A stretch of 64,000 nucleotides of DNA from Rapana venosa (lineage: Eukaryota > Mollusca > Gastropoda > Neogastropoda > Muricidae). Below the pieces are notes generated by a model. It was given only the letters and a program-made list of their open reading frames with translations, ran no database searches and was not told the origin of the DNA. Numbering within the stretch: the first letter of the stretch is position 1; the number at the start of each line of letters is the position of its first letter. Below are positions 11,985-23,165 of the stretch, one piece after another. The DNA lies in assembly GCA_028751875.1 (NCBI GenBank), contig CM054167.1, forward strand, positions 24,887,605 to 24,951,604, written 5' to 3'. Made by a program: the position numbers and the translations under genes.

Positions 11985-12615
11985 AACGCTCCTCGGATCT
12001 GCAAAGGCAAGCTGAGATGAACTTCCTGCTATATTTTCTTCATTTTTCTCTGACAAAGTCCAAAACATTCGCTCCAGACTGGATCAGACTTCTTTCCAAC
12101 CTGCGCCTCCTGATTCCCAATTCACTGGCATTCCTCTTTTTCTTTCATCCAACAAGTGAGAATGAAATCAAGACAATTCTCAAAGAAATGACAATAAAAT
12201 CATGTGATCTTGATCTTGTGCCTGCTTCTCTTTTCATTCAGTGCCTTCCACAGCTTATACCCCCCATCACAAAAATAGTAAATTCATCACTTCTTTCAGA
12301 AACTTTCCCAACAGCTCTGCAAAAAGGCAATAGTGACACCCCTACTCAAAAAGCATGACCTCACCCCTAATACTCTGAAGAACTATAGACCTGTATCTAA
12401 CCTACCGTTCATTTGTAAAGTCCTTGAAAAAGTTGTAACAACTCGACAGCCATCTTCATTCCAATAATCTCCTTCCCCCTTTTCAGTCTGCCTATCATGT
12501 CAACCACAGTACTGAAACCACCCTAGTCCACACGTTAAACACGCTTCTACACGCTTCTGACAGGAAAAATCTCCCTTCTCACTCTTCTCGACTTATCTGC
12601 AGCCTTTGACACTAT
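11985..12615 (+). mobile_element. CR1-like LINE, RT fingers segment (5' part of split copy)
   Basis: Broken frames give a typical CR1-clade reading: FFSDKVQNIRSRLDQ-like start, then SENEIKTILKEM, ITKIVNSSLLSETFPTAL, a shifted IVTPLLKKHDL and NYRPVSNLPFICKVLEKVV. At least one frameshift (near 12320) and an in-frame stop are present. The reading stops at LLDLSAAFDT, exactly where the RTE-like insertion begins, and resumes at 14401 with IHHSILLSRL. The 5' end is truncated, because no endonuclease precedes it. Confidence 0.8.
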
Positions 12616-12623
12616 CTATCTAT

Positions 12624-13743
12624 CTATCTATCTATCCCGTAGTCTGACGACCGTGGGGGCACCCTCAAAGACTCAACAACCAGTTCCCTCCATTCCTCTC
12701 TCTGTTCTGCCTTTCTCAGGGTTTTGTTGAGTTCTAGGCCTGTCCATTCGCTGATGTTATCCTCCCAGCTCTTCCTTGGTCTGCCTCTTCTTCTTCCTCC
12801 TTGGACAGTGCCTTGCAAAACTGTCTTTGTAATTCCTTGGGATCTTGTGACATGCCCATACCATTTAAGTTTACGCTTTTTCACGATCGTTAGAAGGTTC
12901 TCATAGGGTCCAATGGTTTGCTGGATTCTGTTATGCACGCTTTCGTTGCTTATGTGGTCTTTGTAGGAGATGCCAAGGAGTCTCCGAAAGCATCTCATCT
13001 CCACTGCCTGTACTCTTCTCTCCAAATCTGCAGTCAGGGTCCATGATTCACAGGCATACAGAAATATGGATATGACAAGGGAACGCATTAGTCTGATCTT
13101 GGAGATAAGTGAGATATTCTTATCTCTCCAGATGGTGTTTAGTTTTGACAAAGCTGTTATTGTCTGTGCAGTCCTGCATACTACTTCTGGCTTGGATCCC
13201 TGGTCTGATACAATGGCTCCCAGGTACTTGAAGCTTTGAACTGTTTCCAGCTTCTGGTCATTAACCCTGATATCAGTGCTAATGCCGTTGGTGTTATTAG
13301 TCATCAGTTTGGTCTTCTCTACACTGATTTCCATGCCGTATGTTTTGGAGGCCTTATTCAAGTGTTCTGTTAGGCTGGCAAGCTCTTTTTCTGATCCTGC
13401 TATTCCATCAATGTCATCTGCGAAGCGGAGGTTTGTGATCGTTCTGCCACCAATGCTGACTGATCCTTCATGATGTTCCAGTGCATCAGCCATGATTCTC
13501 TCAAGGAAGATGTTGAAAAGAGTGGGTGAGAGTAGACAGCCCTGCCTTACTCCAACTGTTGTTCGAAACCATTCTCCAATGTTGTTGTTGTAGTACACTG
13601 CACTGGTGGCCTCGCTGTACAGCTGTTTGATGACTCTGATCAGGTTTGCATTGATGCTGTACAAATTCATGGTTGCCCACAAAGCTGCATGCCACACCCT
13701 GTTAAATGCCTTCTTAAAATCGATAAATACGTGGTAAAGGTCT
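12624..13743 (-). pseudogene. RTE-like reverse transcriptase, palm to C-terminus (partial)
   Basis: Open for about 370 codons. Visible in order are the conserved FIDFKKAF motif (13710s), VGVRQGCLLSPTLFNIFLE, the catalytic NLRFADDIDG box, a KTKLM segment, FKYLGAIVSDQGS, ACESWTLTADLERR and the basic C-terminal WYGHVTRSQG...GRRRGRPRKSWED. It ends about 8 nt before the (TAGA)n tail. It closely resembles the copy at 59602-61517. The first methionine of the open frame has no meaning as a start, because the frame continues upstream to the inversion point. It lacks an endonuclease and the RT fingers, which lie inverted next door. Confidence 0.85.
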
Positions 13744-14400
13744 TGAAGAGAACATCAAGAAAAACAATAGCAAGAAAGCATATCAGCTGGTGAAAGACCT
13801 GACTAGCACGAAACAGGTTTAACAATCCAAGACAAAAATGGGAAGTGTCTCACTGACGACCAGGATATTCTGAACAGATGGACAGAATACTGCTCCGACC
13901 TGTATAACTATAGAACCGCAGGAGATCCAGAAGTCCTTAATGTACCCGAAAGCAAAGACACAGACAGTCACCCTATCCTCCGAGAAGAAGTGGAAACAGC
14001 AGTCAGATCGCTGAAAAAAGGGGGAAGTCAGCAGGGGCTGACAAAATTCCAGCTGAGTTGGTCCAAGCTGGAGGGGAAGCCATGATCAGCGCCCTACTAA
14101 GATCTGCAACAAGATTGGCAGACAGGAAAATGGCAACACCATGGACACAGTCACTCATCATTCACCTCCCAAGAAAGGAAATCTCAACAATGCCATAATT
14201 ACCACACAATCAGCCTCATATGTCACCCAAGCAAGGTCATGCTGCAGATAATATTGAATAGACTGAAGCCACAAGCAGAGACCATCATTGCTGAGGAACA
14301 AGCAGGTTTCAGAGCAGGGCGCAGCACAACAGAACAGATATTCAACCTCAGAATACTATTTGAGCGGTACCTTCAACATCAACAAGACCTTTACCACGTA
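13744..14400 (+). pseudogene. RTE-like RT fingers segment, inverted 5' part
   Basis: Frameshifted reading includes WTEYCSDLYN, PILREEVETAVRSL, AGADKIPAELVQAGGEA, WTQSLIIHLP, ILNRLKPQAETIIAEEQAGF and STTEQIFNLRILFERYLQHQ, ending QQDLYHV. This is the part of the same RT that should precede the minus-strand piece. Confidence 0.8.
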
Positions 14401-15480
14401 TTTGACACTATACACCATTCAATTCTTCTCTCCCGTCTCCAAAGCACATTTGGTATTACAGGCACAGCCCTCACCTGGTTTAGTTCATACCTCACAGACC
14501 CATTCCAAACAGTTACAGTAAACAAGATTCAATCATCACCTGTCAAACTGGAATGTGGAATGGGATGAGTTCTTGGCCCTTTTCTTTTCACTCTCTACAC
14601 TGCTCCACTTTCACGTATAATAAATCGTCATCAGATCAGCCATCATTTTTATGCAGACGTCTCTCAGATTCTGAGCAGTGATACTCCTGAAAATTTGCCT
14701 TCTCTCTTAACAAATATGTCCTACTGCCTTCAAGACATCCAAAATTGGATGATACAGAACAAATTATAGCTAAATGCAGATAAAACCGAAGCCATGCTTG
14801 TAGGTACAAAACATAAACTGTCTTCCATCACAACAGCTTCAATAGAATTTGGCAATACGTCTGCCCATCTATCTACTGTTGTAAAATATCTAGGGGTCAT
14901 TATCAACAACACACTCTCCATGCAAAAATTCATCTGCCAGTCATGCTACTATCAATTACGGCGTATTAGTGCAATTCTCTTCTGGTTGGTCTGCCAGCAT
15001 CATCTATCCACTCCCTTCAACATATACAAAACTCTGCCACTCGACTAGTCCTGAGAAAGAAAAAAATCTGAGCATATTTCTCCTCAACTGCAATCTCTAC
15101 AATGGCTGCCTGTGTCACACAGAGTAAACTATAAGATCAGTACCCTCTGCTACAAATGCCTTCACAAAACAGCACCCGCCTACCTCTATGAATGTCTCCA
15201 CCTGTACACTCCGCTCTGCTGCAGATACCTTGTGTTAACAAATACCTAAATTCGCTATTTCTGGTCCATCAATCTGGAATGACCTCCCTCTCTCCCTTTG
15301 CCACAAGCCTACTTATGACACTTTTAAATCCAGCCTCAAAACACATTTATTTCAAACCTAAGACTTTCCCCTCTTGTTTCATCTCATTTCTGTCCTTGCC
15401 CTCAACAGCCAAAACCCCCATCACCCTGCCAAGGTGCACAACCTCGTGTGTGATTCAGATTCAGATTATTTTGCCATTTA
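14401..15480 (+). mobile_element. CR1-like LINE, RT palm to 3' end (3' part of split copy)
   Basis: Continues the 11985-12615 element: IHHSILLSRLQSTFGITGTA, LTWFSSYL, then FYADVSQIL at about 14650, where the catalytic second Asp of the YADD box is replaced by Val. LNADKTEAMLVGT and STVVKYLGVIINNTLSM follow, and then a frameshifted C-terminus (YECLHLYTP). The end near 15465 shows the short GATTCA repeat typical of CR1-like tails. Several stops and shifts make it a pseudogene. Confidence 0.8.
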
Positions 15481-15659
15481 AGTCAAGTAGACTTATTTGA
15501 CACACCAACAAAACAAGCAAACATCAGTTATAATCATCTCTATGGCTCAAAATGATGTACACTAAAGCATGTTGCATTTTACTTCTCATTTTCTCTTTTC
15601 TTAAAACATTCATACACATATTTGATGACATCTGCTTGATAGATATCAACTGTGATTAT

Positions 15660-16440
15660 GTCACTTAATTTATCTATACAAATGTTACTTTTTATTGTCT
15701 TTGGTTGTAATTTTTAATAGCAAATTGTTTCTGAGTACATCATATGAGATACATTCATCGAGTAAATGAAATTCACCTTCTATTTTGTTACAATATCTAC
15801 ATTTTCTGTCCTCTCTAGATATATTTTGGTGCCTCCCTTTCTCTATCATTAAATTGTGACAGCTTGTGCGAAATTTACAATACGTCTTCTTATGAGTTTT
15901 GTTTTCATAGTTTATTAAGTATGGTTCCAGTCTGTATTCTTTGGTAGCAAAATCATACAATTTTAGTTTTGCAAACTCTTTCTTCTGGTAGATCCAAAAT
16001 GTTTTATACATGTCCTCAAGCTTTCTTTGAACAACATAACTCCACCGATGAACATCAAGAGTACTTTGGTTCGTCCAGGCATTGTGAATCCAATTGTGTA
16101 TAGAATATTTTTTACTGTGTTGATCCATTTATCGGATGTATTCGTCTGATACAAATAATCATATACTATTCTTATATAAGAGTTCGGTTTTGATTTTGTC
16201 AAATGAATCCAAAACGATATTATCTGGCATAGGATTTTAAAGGTCGGTAGAAATCTTCCTAATTCACCCAAAGTGGGTAGCATTAATGCTTTTTTTTTGG
16301 CATTTGTTTACAAAATTTTACATGAAAATTCTCATGCAAAAATTGATTTGATAAGCATGTCTTGGAACAGTTTATCAATATGAAATTCTGTCTCCCCATT
16401 AAAACAAAAAGGAAACCAAACTTCTGCTAGACGCATTATT
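15660..16440 (-). mobile_element. LINE ORF2 C-terminal remnant with zinc-knuckle-like motif
   Basis: Two overlapping open frames (16283-15963 and 16128-15685) join after a frameshift into a LINE C-terminus: LPTLGELGRFLPTFKI, YCKFRTSCHNLMIEKGRHQN, then CRYCNKIEGEFHLLDEC, a C-x2-C-x7-H-x4-C motif. This is the typical end of many mollusc and cnidarian non-LTR polyproteins. No RT domain is attached. Which LINE clade it belongs to is unclear. Confidence 0.65.
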
Positions 16441-16504
16441 ATAGCAGTTTTAAATTTTGTTCATGAATTGCTCTTTAAAAGGAGTACATTGCTTTGTTGC
16501 CTTG

Positions 16505-16530
16505 TGTGTGTGTGTGTGTGTGTGTGTGTA
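16505..16530. repeat. (TG)n microsatellite
   Basis: About 13 TG units. Confidence 0.9.
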
Positions 16531-16566
16531 TACATTTCAATTTGTAAAAACTATTAATTGTAACTT

Positions 16567-17262
16567 GTTGGTAGTGAACTGCAGTGTTGGTTGTGATGTG
16601 TAGTGTTGGTAGTGATGTGAACTGCAGTGTTGGTAGTGATGTGAACTGCAGTGTTGGTAGCGATGTGAACTGCAGTGTTGGTAGTAATGTGAACTGCAGT
16701 GTTGGTAGTGATGTGATGTGAACTGCAGTGTTGGTAGTGATGTGATGTGAACTGCGGTGTTGGTAGTGATGTGATGTGAACTGCAGTGTTGGTAGTGATG
16801 TGATGTGAACTGCAGTGTTGGTAGTGATGTGATGTGAACTGCAGTGTTGGTAGTAATGTGATGTGAACTGCAGTGTTGGTAGTAATGTGATGTGAACTGC
16901 AGTGTTGGTAGTAATGTGATGTGAACTGCAGTGTTGGTAGTGATGTGATGTGAACTGCAGTGTTGGTAGTGATGTGATGTGAACTGCAGTGTTGGTAGTG
17001 ATGTGATGTGAACTGCAGTGTTGGTAGTGATGTGATGTGAACTGCAGTGTTGGTAGTGATGTGAACTGCAGTGTTGGTAGTGATGTGAACTGCAGTGTTG
17101 GTAGTAATGTGAACTGTAGTGTTGGTAGTGATGTGATGTGAACTGCAGTGTTGGTAGTCATGTGAACTGCGGTGTTGGTAGTGATGTGAACTGCAGTGTT
17201 GGTAGTGATGTGAACTGCAGTGTTGGTAGTGATGTGAACTGCAGTGTTGGTAGTGATGTCAT
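16567..17262. repeat. ~21-26-bp minisatellite, about 29 copies
   Basis: The unit GTGAACTGCAGTGTTGGTAG is followed by TGATG or TGATGTGATG. It is open on the minus strand for over 250 codons (His-Ile-Thr-Thr-Asn-Thr-Ala-Val repeats), but only because most unit lengths keep frame. Nothing suggests a gene. It shares the AGTGTTGGTAGTGAT core with the array at 22.3-22.9 kb. Confidence 0.95.
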
Positions 17263-17267
17263 GGGTT

Positions 17268-17540
17268 CTTATATGTGTGCCAAATGTGATGTCATACAAG
17301 ACCTTGGTTTATTGTTTGATCTGAAAGACTGATTGATGTATTTTAGTGTTTATAATATATTGACTCATTGGCTTTGTTTTGGAAAGAGATGGATTTGAAA
17401 GGGGAGGGGGGGGGGGGGGGGGGATTTAATCTCAAAATGTAAAAAAAAAAAAACAACAATTTTAAAATTTAAAAAACAACCCAACTTTAAAATAAAAAAA
17501 ACGCCCAAAAATCTCAACAACAACAAAATATATATATATT
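17268..17540. repeat. repeat block copy 2, left part
   Basis: Positions 17268-17400 match 11205-11350. A poly-G run (17402-17423) and A-rich DNA follow, as in copy 1. Confidence 0.65.
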
Positions 17541-17880
17541 TTTTATTATTTATTCTTTTATATCAAGGATAATGGAATAAGCACTCATGTGCTTTTTTTA
17601 CATCCAGTCCCCGTGTGTATGCAGTTTTGTAAATGTTGTCATCTGTTTCCACCGGCACACAATGGCCTACTCTTCCAAAAAGTGGAACAGGATTTAACGT
17701 GTGTGCAAGATGTTCTGCATGCGTTCGAACACAGGGCCTCGGTTTATAGTCTCATCCGAAGGACTTTGGCATTCAGTTCCATTTTTTTGGTCAAACTGGG
17801 AAGAAAGGGTGAGGCTGGGAATCGAACCCAGAACCTCACGGTTAACTTGTTGGTAGGCGAACATCAACCATCCTGCCACC
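17540..17880 (-). mobile_element. SINE-A, tRNA-headed, tail I
   Basis: On the minus strand from 17880: a GGTGGCAGGATGGTTG head (decayed A-box), B-box GGTTCGATTCCC, the core CCTTCGGATGAGACTATAAA, the body GTTAAATCCTGTTCCACTTT, the segment GCACATGAGTGCTTATTCCA, then a TATAAAAGAATAAAT tail. About 340 bp. Confidence 0.8.
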
Positions 17881-17884
17881 AATA

Positions 17885-18117
17885 TAATAATAATAATAAT
17901 AATGTATGGAACTTATATAGCGCTGAATCTTGTAAAGCAACAAATCAAAGCGCTCAGATGACTTTTTTTTATGTGTGTATGCGGTTTTGTAAATTTTGTC
18001 ATCTGTTCCCACCGGCACACGATGGCCTACTCTTTCGAAAAGCGGAACAGGATTTAACGTGTGCGCAAGATGTTCTGCATGTGTTCGCACACGGGGCCTC
18101 GGTTTATAGTCTCTATA
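17885..18117 (-). mobile_element. SINE-A core with tail II, headless
   Basis: Same core and body as the neighbouring copy, but the 3' end is CAAAGCGCT...CAGCGCTATATAAGTTCCAT plus (ATT)n. The tRNA-like head is missing and an A-rich segment abuts at 18118. Confidence 0.75.
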
Positions 18118-18154
18118 TTTAAAAAGAAGGAAAAAAAACCCAAAATAAAAACCC

Positions 18155-18420
18155 ACCCTAGAGTCCAAGCCTTGACGGGGTAGGGATGCTTGCGTGCCCC
18201 AGTGATCCTTGCAGCCGTGCCAGCGGGAGCCTCCTGGCTGGAGGGGTGGAAGGGGAGGGGCCAGACGAAATGTGGACAACATGATTGTGATATGATGTGA
18301 TGTGACCATGTTTTGATCTCCTGTTCCATACACCATGGCTGTACAGAGTACCATGTTCAGGTTCTGTACTGTACGACACGCATTATGTGTGTGTGTGTGA
18401 TCTGTGGTGGTGACAGTGAT
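18155..18420. repeat. repeat block, copy 2, right part
   Basis: Matches 11640-11870 with a deletion of about 25 bp near 18238. It ends in GTGATCTGTGGTGGTGA, the same words that build the minisatellite at 22.3 kb. Confidence 0.8.
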
Positions 18421-18431
18421 CTGTGGTGTTA

Positions 18432-18653
18432 AGTTTATTTATTTTGTATACCACTTTTAAGTCATGGCAAATTTCCCTTCATGAAATTTGGGCTGCTCTC
18501 CCTGGGGAGAGCTCACCGCCACAAGAGCAGCACCACCCAGTATTTTTTTCTTTTCCTGTCAGCAACTGTATTTGTTGTCCAGTCAGAGTGGTTTTTTTCT
18601 ACAAAATTTTGCTAGGGATAATTCCCTTGTTGCCGTGGGTTCTTTTGCATGTG
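18432..18653 (-). mobile_element. SINE-B fragment
   Basis: Matches 38320-38550: TAAGTCATGGCAAATTTC, GGCTGCTCTCCCTGGGGAGAG, CAGTCAGAGTGG and TTGTTGCCGTGGGTTCTTTT. It is cut by the RTE-like LINE tail at 18654. Confidence 0.65.
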
Positions 18654-21600
18654 TTATTTATTTATTTATTTATTTATTCTTTTCATCATCAATGCCTTTG
18701 TGCCTTATTGGCACGTAGGGCAGCAGCAAATGTTCTCCACTCCTGTCTGTCCTGGGCCAGCTTCTGAATGGTTCCTCAGGTATGTTGGAAGGTCTTCAGC
18801 TCTGTTTCGACAGTCCGACGCCAAGTGTTCTTGGGTCGTCCTCGTTTGCGTTTTCCCTCTGGTGTCCAGTGGAGGGCTGTTCGGGCGATGTTTCCCTGTT
18901 CCCGACGGCAGATATGCCCTATCCATCTCCATCGCCTATGCATGATGATGGTGTCCATGCTTCCCTGGTTGCAATGGGCAAAAAGTTCTTGGTTGGAGAT
19001 GGTCTCAGGCCAGAAGATGCCAAGATTCTTCTGAGATTCTTCTTGTGGAATGTGGATAGTTTGTCGAGGTCACTCTGTCATCCTCCAGCACTCCGAGCCG
19101 TACAAAAGGGTGGAAAGTACACAGCTCTGGTATAGTCTTAGTTTGGTTCTGGTGCTGTACTGGGACGATTTCCACACATTGTTCAGATTTCTGTAAGCAT
19201 TTCTTGCTTTGCTAATCCGGTTCTTGATGTCGCTGCCTGCTCCGCCGTCATGCCTAACAGTGCTCCCGAGGTACGTGAACTCTTCAGTTGTTGGTAAATC
19301 TTCTCCATTAACGTTCAGTGTCATCACCTCTGTCTTCTTCTGACTGATTTTTAGGCCTACTTGCTGTGCGAAAGTGCTGAGACGGGATGTCTTCTCTTGA
19401 ATGTGATGGTGGGTATGTGAGAGCAGTGCCAGATCGTCGCAAAATCTAGGTCTTCAAGCGTTGATGAAGGGGGGTCCATCTGATGCCCGTGACTGGTCAG
19501 CTGTTGTTTGTCTCATCACCCAATCAATTGTCAGGTTGAAGAGTAGTGCTGACATGGGGAGCCTTGTCTGACGCCGGTTTGTACACTGAAAACTGGTTTT
19601 TGCTGTTTCCTACTCTGCACGTGAAGTTTTGTAGAAGCTCTTAATGACTTGGATTTCTCCTGTGGAATTCCATATGCTCGGAGTATGTGCCATACACTTT
19701 CTCGATGAATGCTGTCAAGGCTTTTTCAAAACTACGAAGTTGATATACAGCTGTCTCTGCCATTCCGTGCACTGTTCGATGATGTTGCGCAGGTGAAGAT
19801 TTTGGTCTATGCATCTTCTTCCTGGTCTAAAACCTGCCTGTTTCCTTTCTGAGTAGTTGGTCCACTTTCCTCTGAGATTCGTCGATGATGATCTTTGCCA
19901 GAATCTTGCTGGGAACAGATAGCAGAGTGATTTCCTCTCCAGTTGTTACAATTGTTCAGGGCTCCTTTCTTTGGGATCTTCACAATGACTCCTTCTGTCC
20001 AATCTGCTGGGAGCTGTTTCTCCTCCCATATAGCTCCAAAGAGTGGCTGTAGAATTTAGATGCAAATTCTGGATCTGCCTTGAAAAGTTCTGCGTTGAGG
20101 TTGTCCTGGCCAGGGCTTTTCCATTCTTGAGAGAGCTGATTGTGCTTAATCTCTTCCTTCTTTGGTGGTGAGCTGTTCACATTTTAGATCGGCATCAGGA
20201 TCTTGTACATCTGCTCTTCAGTTGGTGGTGGTCTGTTGGAACTTCGCTGAAATGTTCTGCCCATCTTGCATCTTGTTTGCTTCTGTGGTAAGTATTTGGC
20301 CTTGTTTATCTAGGATGGTGTTTCGGTGTTGCTCCGGTACTTGCCACGACAGTCTTAGTGATCTTATACACCTGTCCTTGTTCTCCCTTTGCGGCGGCCT
20401 CCTCTGCTTGTCTTGCAATATCATCCATGTAGGTACGCTTGTCTGTTCTTGTCATCTCTTCACAGTTTGGTTTGCTTCTCTGTACTGTTGTGTTGTACCT
20501 CTCTCTCATCCGCTCTGACTTTGTTTCTAAATTTTCTTCTTCATTCTTCTTGTTCTCAATGGCTTGCCAGGTGTTGCTGTAATCCACTTTTTCTCTTTTC
20601 TGTACTCTGTCCAAGCACGTTTCGCTGGCTTGTGTGTAGGCTGTCCTGACTTGTTTCCACATGGTGTTTATATTAGTCATGTCAGGAGGTGTGTAGTTTT
20701 CAGTATCCACCAGTGCTTGGAACTAGTTTTTGAGCTGGAGGGTGAAAGCACTCTTTACTTTGGTGTTGCGCAGCTTTTCCACATCAAAATGTTGTTGTCT
20801 TGGTTTCCCAGATCCATTTTTTCTCAGCTCCACTTTTAGGGTTGCAGTGACAAGGTGGTGATCACTGCCATTATCGGCTCCTCTCCTTACTTTTACATCT
20901 GGAGCGATCTCCTCCATGTCCCCTTGATCATTTAGGTGGTCGATTGGTTTTTGTCTCTTCCATTGGGGGAACACAGTAAGCTTGTGGATCTCAGGGTGTG
21001 CAAATAATGTCCTCCAATGGCCAGGTTGTTTTGTCATGCAGAATTCCACCAATCTTTCTCCGTTGTCATTTAGCTGCCACATCCTTCTTTTCCATGGCTC
21101 TTTCTTGATTTGTGGTTGTCTTTTCCGACTTTTGCATTTAGGTCACCCATCACTATCCTCATGCGTGGGTTTGGTGTATTTTCCATTCAGCCTGTAATTG
21201 TTCATAAAATGCATCTTTGTTTCATTCCACTGTCGTTGGTTGGTGCATAGCACTGTATGATTGTGGTATTAGCATGCTTACCTTCATTTTTATTCATCAT
21301 CCTGCTGTTGATAGGTTTTCCACTCCATCAGGCATTTTCTCCATTCCTTTCTTCATGATAATTGCTACACCCTCATGTGGTTGTTGGCTGTCATCTCTAC
21401 CACTGTACAGCACTGTTCTCGTGTGGCTGGCTCTGTATTTGCCTGATCCTGTCCATCGGCTTTCAATAATTCCGAGATATGCCAAATTTGTAGCGTCTCA
21501 TCTCTGCTGGTAACTTGCGCTAGTTTTCCTGTTTCGAACATGTTCTCACGTTCCAGATCCTATTTTTGGTCTTAATTTGGCGCTTAAGACTTCCATCTTC

Positions 21601-21870
21601 CTGGTCAGTGGCATTCCTTTCAGCTTTCACCATGACATTCATACGAGCATCTTCCGATGACTTTGGAGCCGTCACACCCAGTATTGTTTATTTCTTTTGT
21701 TGCTGTTTCCGTAACAAATGTTTGGTGTTTTTTTTACAGAACAGGGGTTGTTAGCCCTGTGTGTCTAACCCTACTGGGGGAAGGGTTCCACTTAGTCGCC
21801 TTTTACGACATGCCTGGTTGGAGGGAGAGTCCTATTCTTGCAATGCTCGCTTTGCAAGCATCCCGGAGTC
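18654..21870 (-). mobile_element. RTE-like LINE (family 2), near full length but degraded
   Basis: Reads from about 21870 to a (TAAA)n tail at 18654. In order: a 5' segment with GGCATGTCGTAAAAGGCGAC; NRIWNVRTCS and LGIIESRWTGSGKYRASHT of an APE-type endonuclease (21600-21300); GSDHHLVTATLKVELRK, the endonuclease SDH motif (about 20860); a linker rich in Lys and Glu (20710-20306); a decayed RT finger KSPGQDNLNAELFK (about 20100); FTYLGSTVRHDGGAGSDIKN and LYGSECWRMTE (19320-19070); and the basic end RRWRWIGHICRRE...KRKRGRPKNTW (18958-18776). Many frameshifts leave no complete ORF. The clade is inferred from motif style and tail type. Confidence 0.8.
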
Positions 21871-21878
21871 ACGGGGGA

Positions 21879-22110
21879 CACAATGGCGTACTCTTCCGAA
21901 AAGCGGAACAGGATTTAACGTGTGCGCAAGATGTTCTGTATGCATTCGCACACGGGGCCTCGGTTTACAGTCTCATCCAAAGGACTTTGACATTCAGTTC
22001 GATTTTTTGGTCAAACTGGGAAGAAAGGGCGAGGCTGGGAATCGAACCCAGAACCTCACGGTTAACTTGTTGGCAGGCAAACGTCTTAACCATCTTGCCA
22101 CCCTCCTTCC
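21879..22110 (-). mobile_element. SINE-A, headed, 3'-truncated
   Basis: From 22110: GGTGGCAAGATGGTTAAGACG with an A-box that fits TRGYNNARNNG, B-box GGTTCGATTCCC, then the shared core. It is cut at the RTE-like element's 5' end, near CACAATGGCGTACTC. Confidence 0.75.
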
Positions 22111-22290
22111 ATTATATGTGTAGCACAAGGGACCTCGGTTTATCATCTCGTCCAAAAGACTAGCACCCAGATTACCACTCATGTTATAGTGGATGGGGGA
22201 AAAGTTTCTGGCCCAAACGGGGATCGAACCACCACGCTCTTCGAACCCGGACTTTTTGCTACCTAGGCAGGTGTGTTACGTCAATACCAC
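22111..22290 (-). mobile_element. SINE-B, headed fragment
   Basis: Matches the head half of 38560-38748: GTAACACACC...GGTTCGATCCCC (B-box), CCACTATAACATGAGTGG and the core TTTTGGACGAGATGATAAAC. It is fused directly to the SINE-A head at its left. Confidence 0.65.
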
Positions 22291-22299
22291 AAAGCACAT

Positions 22300-22895
22300 C
22301 TGTAGTGTTGGTAGGGATCTGTAGTGGTGATGTAGTGATCTGTAGTGGTGATGTAGTGTTGGTAGTGATCTGTAGTGTTGGTAGTGATCTGTAGTGGTGA
22401 TGTAGTGTTGGTAGTGATCTGTAGTGGTGATGTAAGTGATTGTAGTGGTTGATGTAGTGATCTGTAGTGGTGATGTAGTGATCTGTAGTGGTGATGTAGT
22501 GATCTGTACTGGTGATGTTGTGTTGGTAGTGATCTGTAGTGGTGATGTAGTGATTGTAGTGGTGATGTAGTGTTGGTAGTGATCTGTGTGGTGATGTAGT
22601 GATCTGTAGTGGTGATGTAGTGTTGGTAGTGATCTGTTTTGTGTTGGTAGTGATCTGTAGTGGTGATGTAGTGTTGGCAGTGATCTGTGTGGGTTGGTAG
22701 TGATCAAGTAGTTGATCTGTAGGTGTAGTAGTGATCTGTAGTGGTATGTAGTGTGGTAGTGGTCTGTTGTGGTGATGTAGTGATCTGTAGTGTTGGTAGT
22801 GATCTGTAGTGGTGATGTAGTGTTGGTAATGGTGATGTAGTGATCTGTAGTGGTGATGTAGTGTTGGTAGTGATCTGTAGTGTTGGTAGTATGTA
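22300..22895. repeat. ~15-40-bp minisatellite
   Basis: Built from GTAGTGATCTGTAGTGGTGA and GTAGTGTTGGTAGTGATCT in irregular order. Frames translate to Ser/Leu/His/Thr repeats and are not coding. Confidence 0.95.
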
Positions 22896-22998
22896 GTGCT
22901 TTTTAAATTAAAATAAAAAGCTGTTTGCATGTTTGAGTGTATCATGTGGGAGTGTGGTGCTTCATACATGGATTTATTTTTGGCGTTATGATTATTTG

Positions 22999-23165
22999 AA
23001 CGATGGGAAGACAACATCAGAGATTAAGTGGACTGGCTTTGAGTGGAACGATTTGCTACGGAAAGCAGAGGACCGCGGGTGTGGAGGAAGCTGGTTGTAA
23101 AATCTTCAGTGGTTCCCCCCATGGTCCACAGACTACGGGATAGGTGAGGTGAGATGATGTGAGTG
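22999..23165 (+). mobile_element. RTE-like LINE 3' end fragment
   Basis: Encodes WEDNIRDW-like (here GRQHQRLSGLA after a shift), RKAEDR...WRKLVVKSSVVPP and a GTGAG-repeat tail. It closely matches 56830-56989. A possible 6-bp TSD, TGAACG (22997-23002 and 23167-23172), is too short to be firm. Confidence 0.6.

Larger units (their letters stand above)
12616..14400 (-). mobile_element. RTE-like LINE insertion with 5' inversion, 11-bp TSD
   Basis: The 1785-bp insertion is flanked by TTTGACACTAT at 12605-12615 and 14401-14411. Its 3' half lies on the minus strand (13745 down to 12616) and ends in a (TAGA)n tail. Its 5' part lies on the plus strand (about 13740-14400). Both pieces contain AAGACCTTTACCACGTA at the point where the protein would continue (QQDLYHV, then FIDFKKAF). 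This is the layout produced by twin priming of a LINE. The plus-strand part carries several frameshifts. Confidence 0.9.

Noticed and set aside
16475..17299. Long minus-strand open frame (His-Ile-Thr-Thr-Asn-Thr-Ala-Val repeats)
   Set aside because: It is a translation of the 21-26-bp minisatellite and the neighbouring TG run, with no start context or unique sequence.
22259..23017. 252-codon minus-strand frame
   Set aside because: Made of the 22.3-22.9-kb minisatellite. Neither the ends nor the composition fit a protein.
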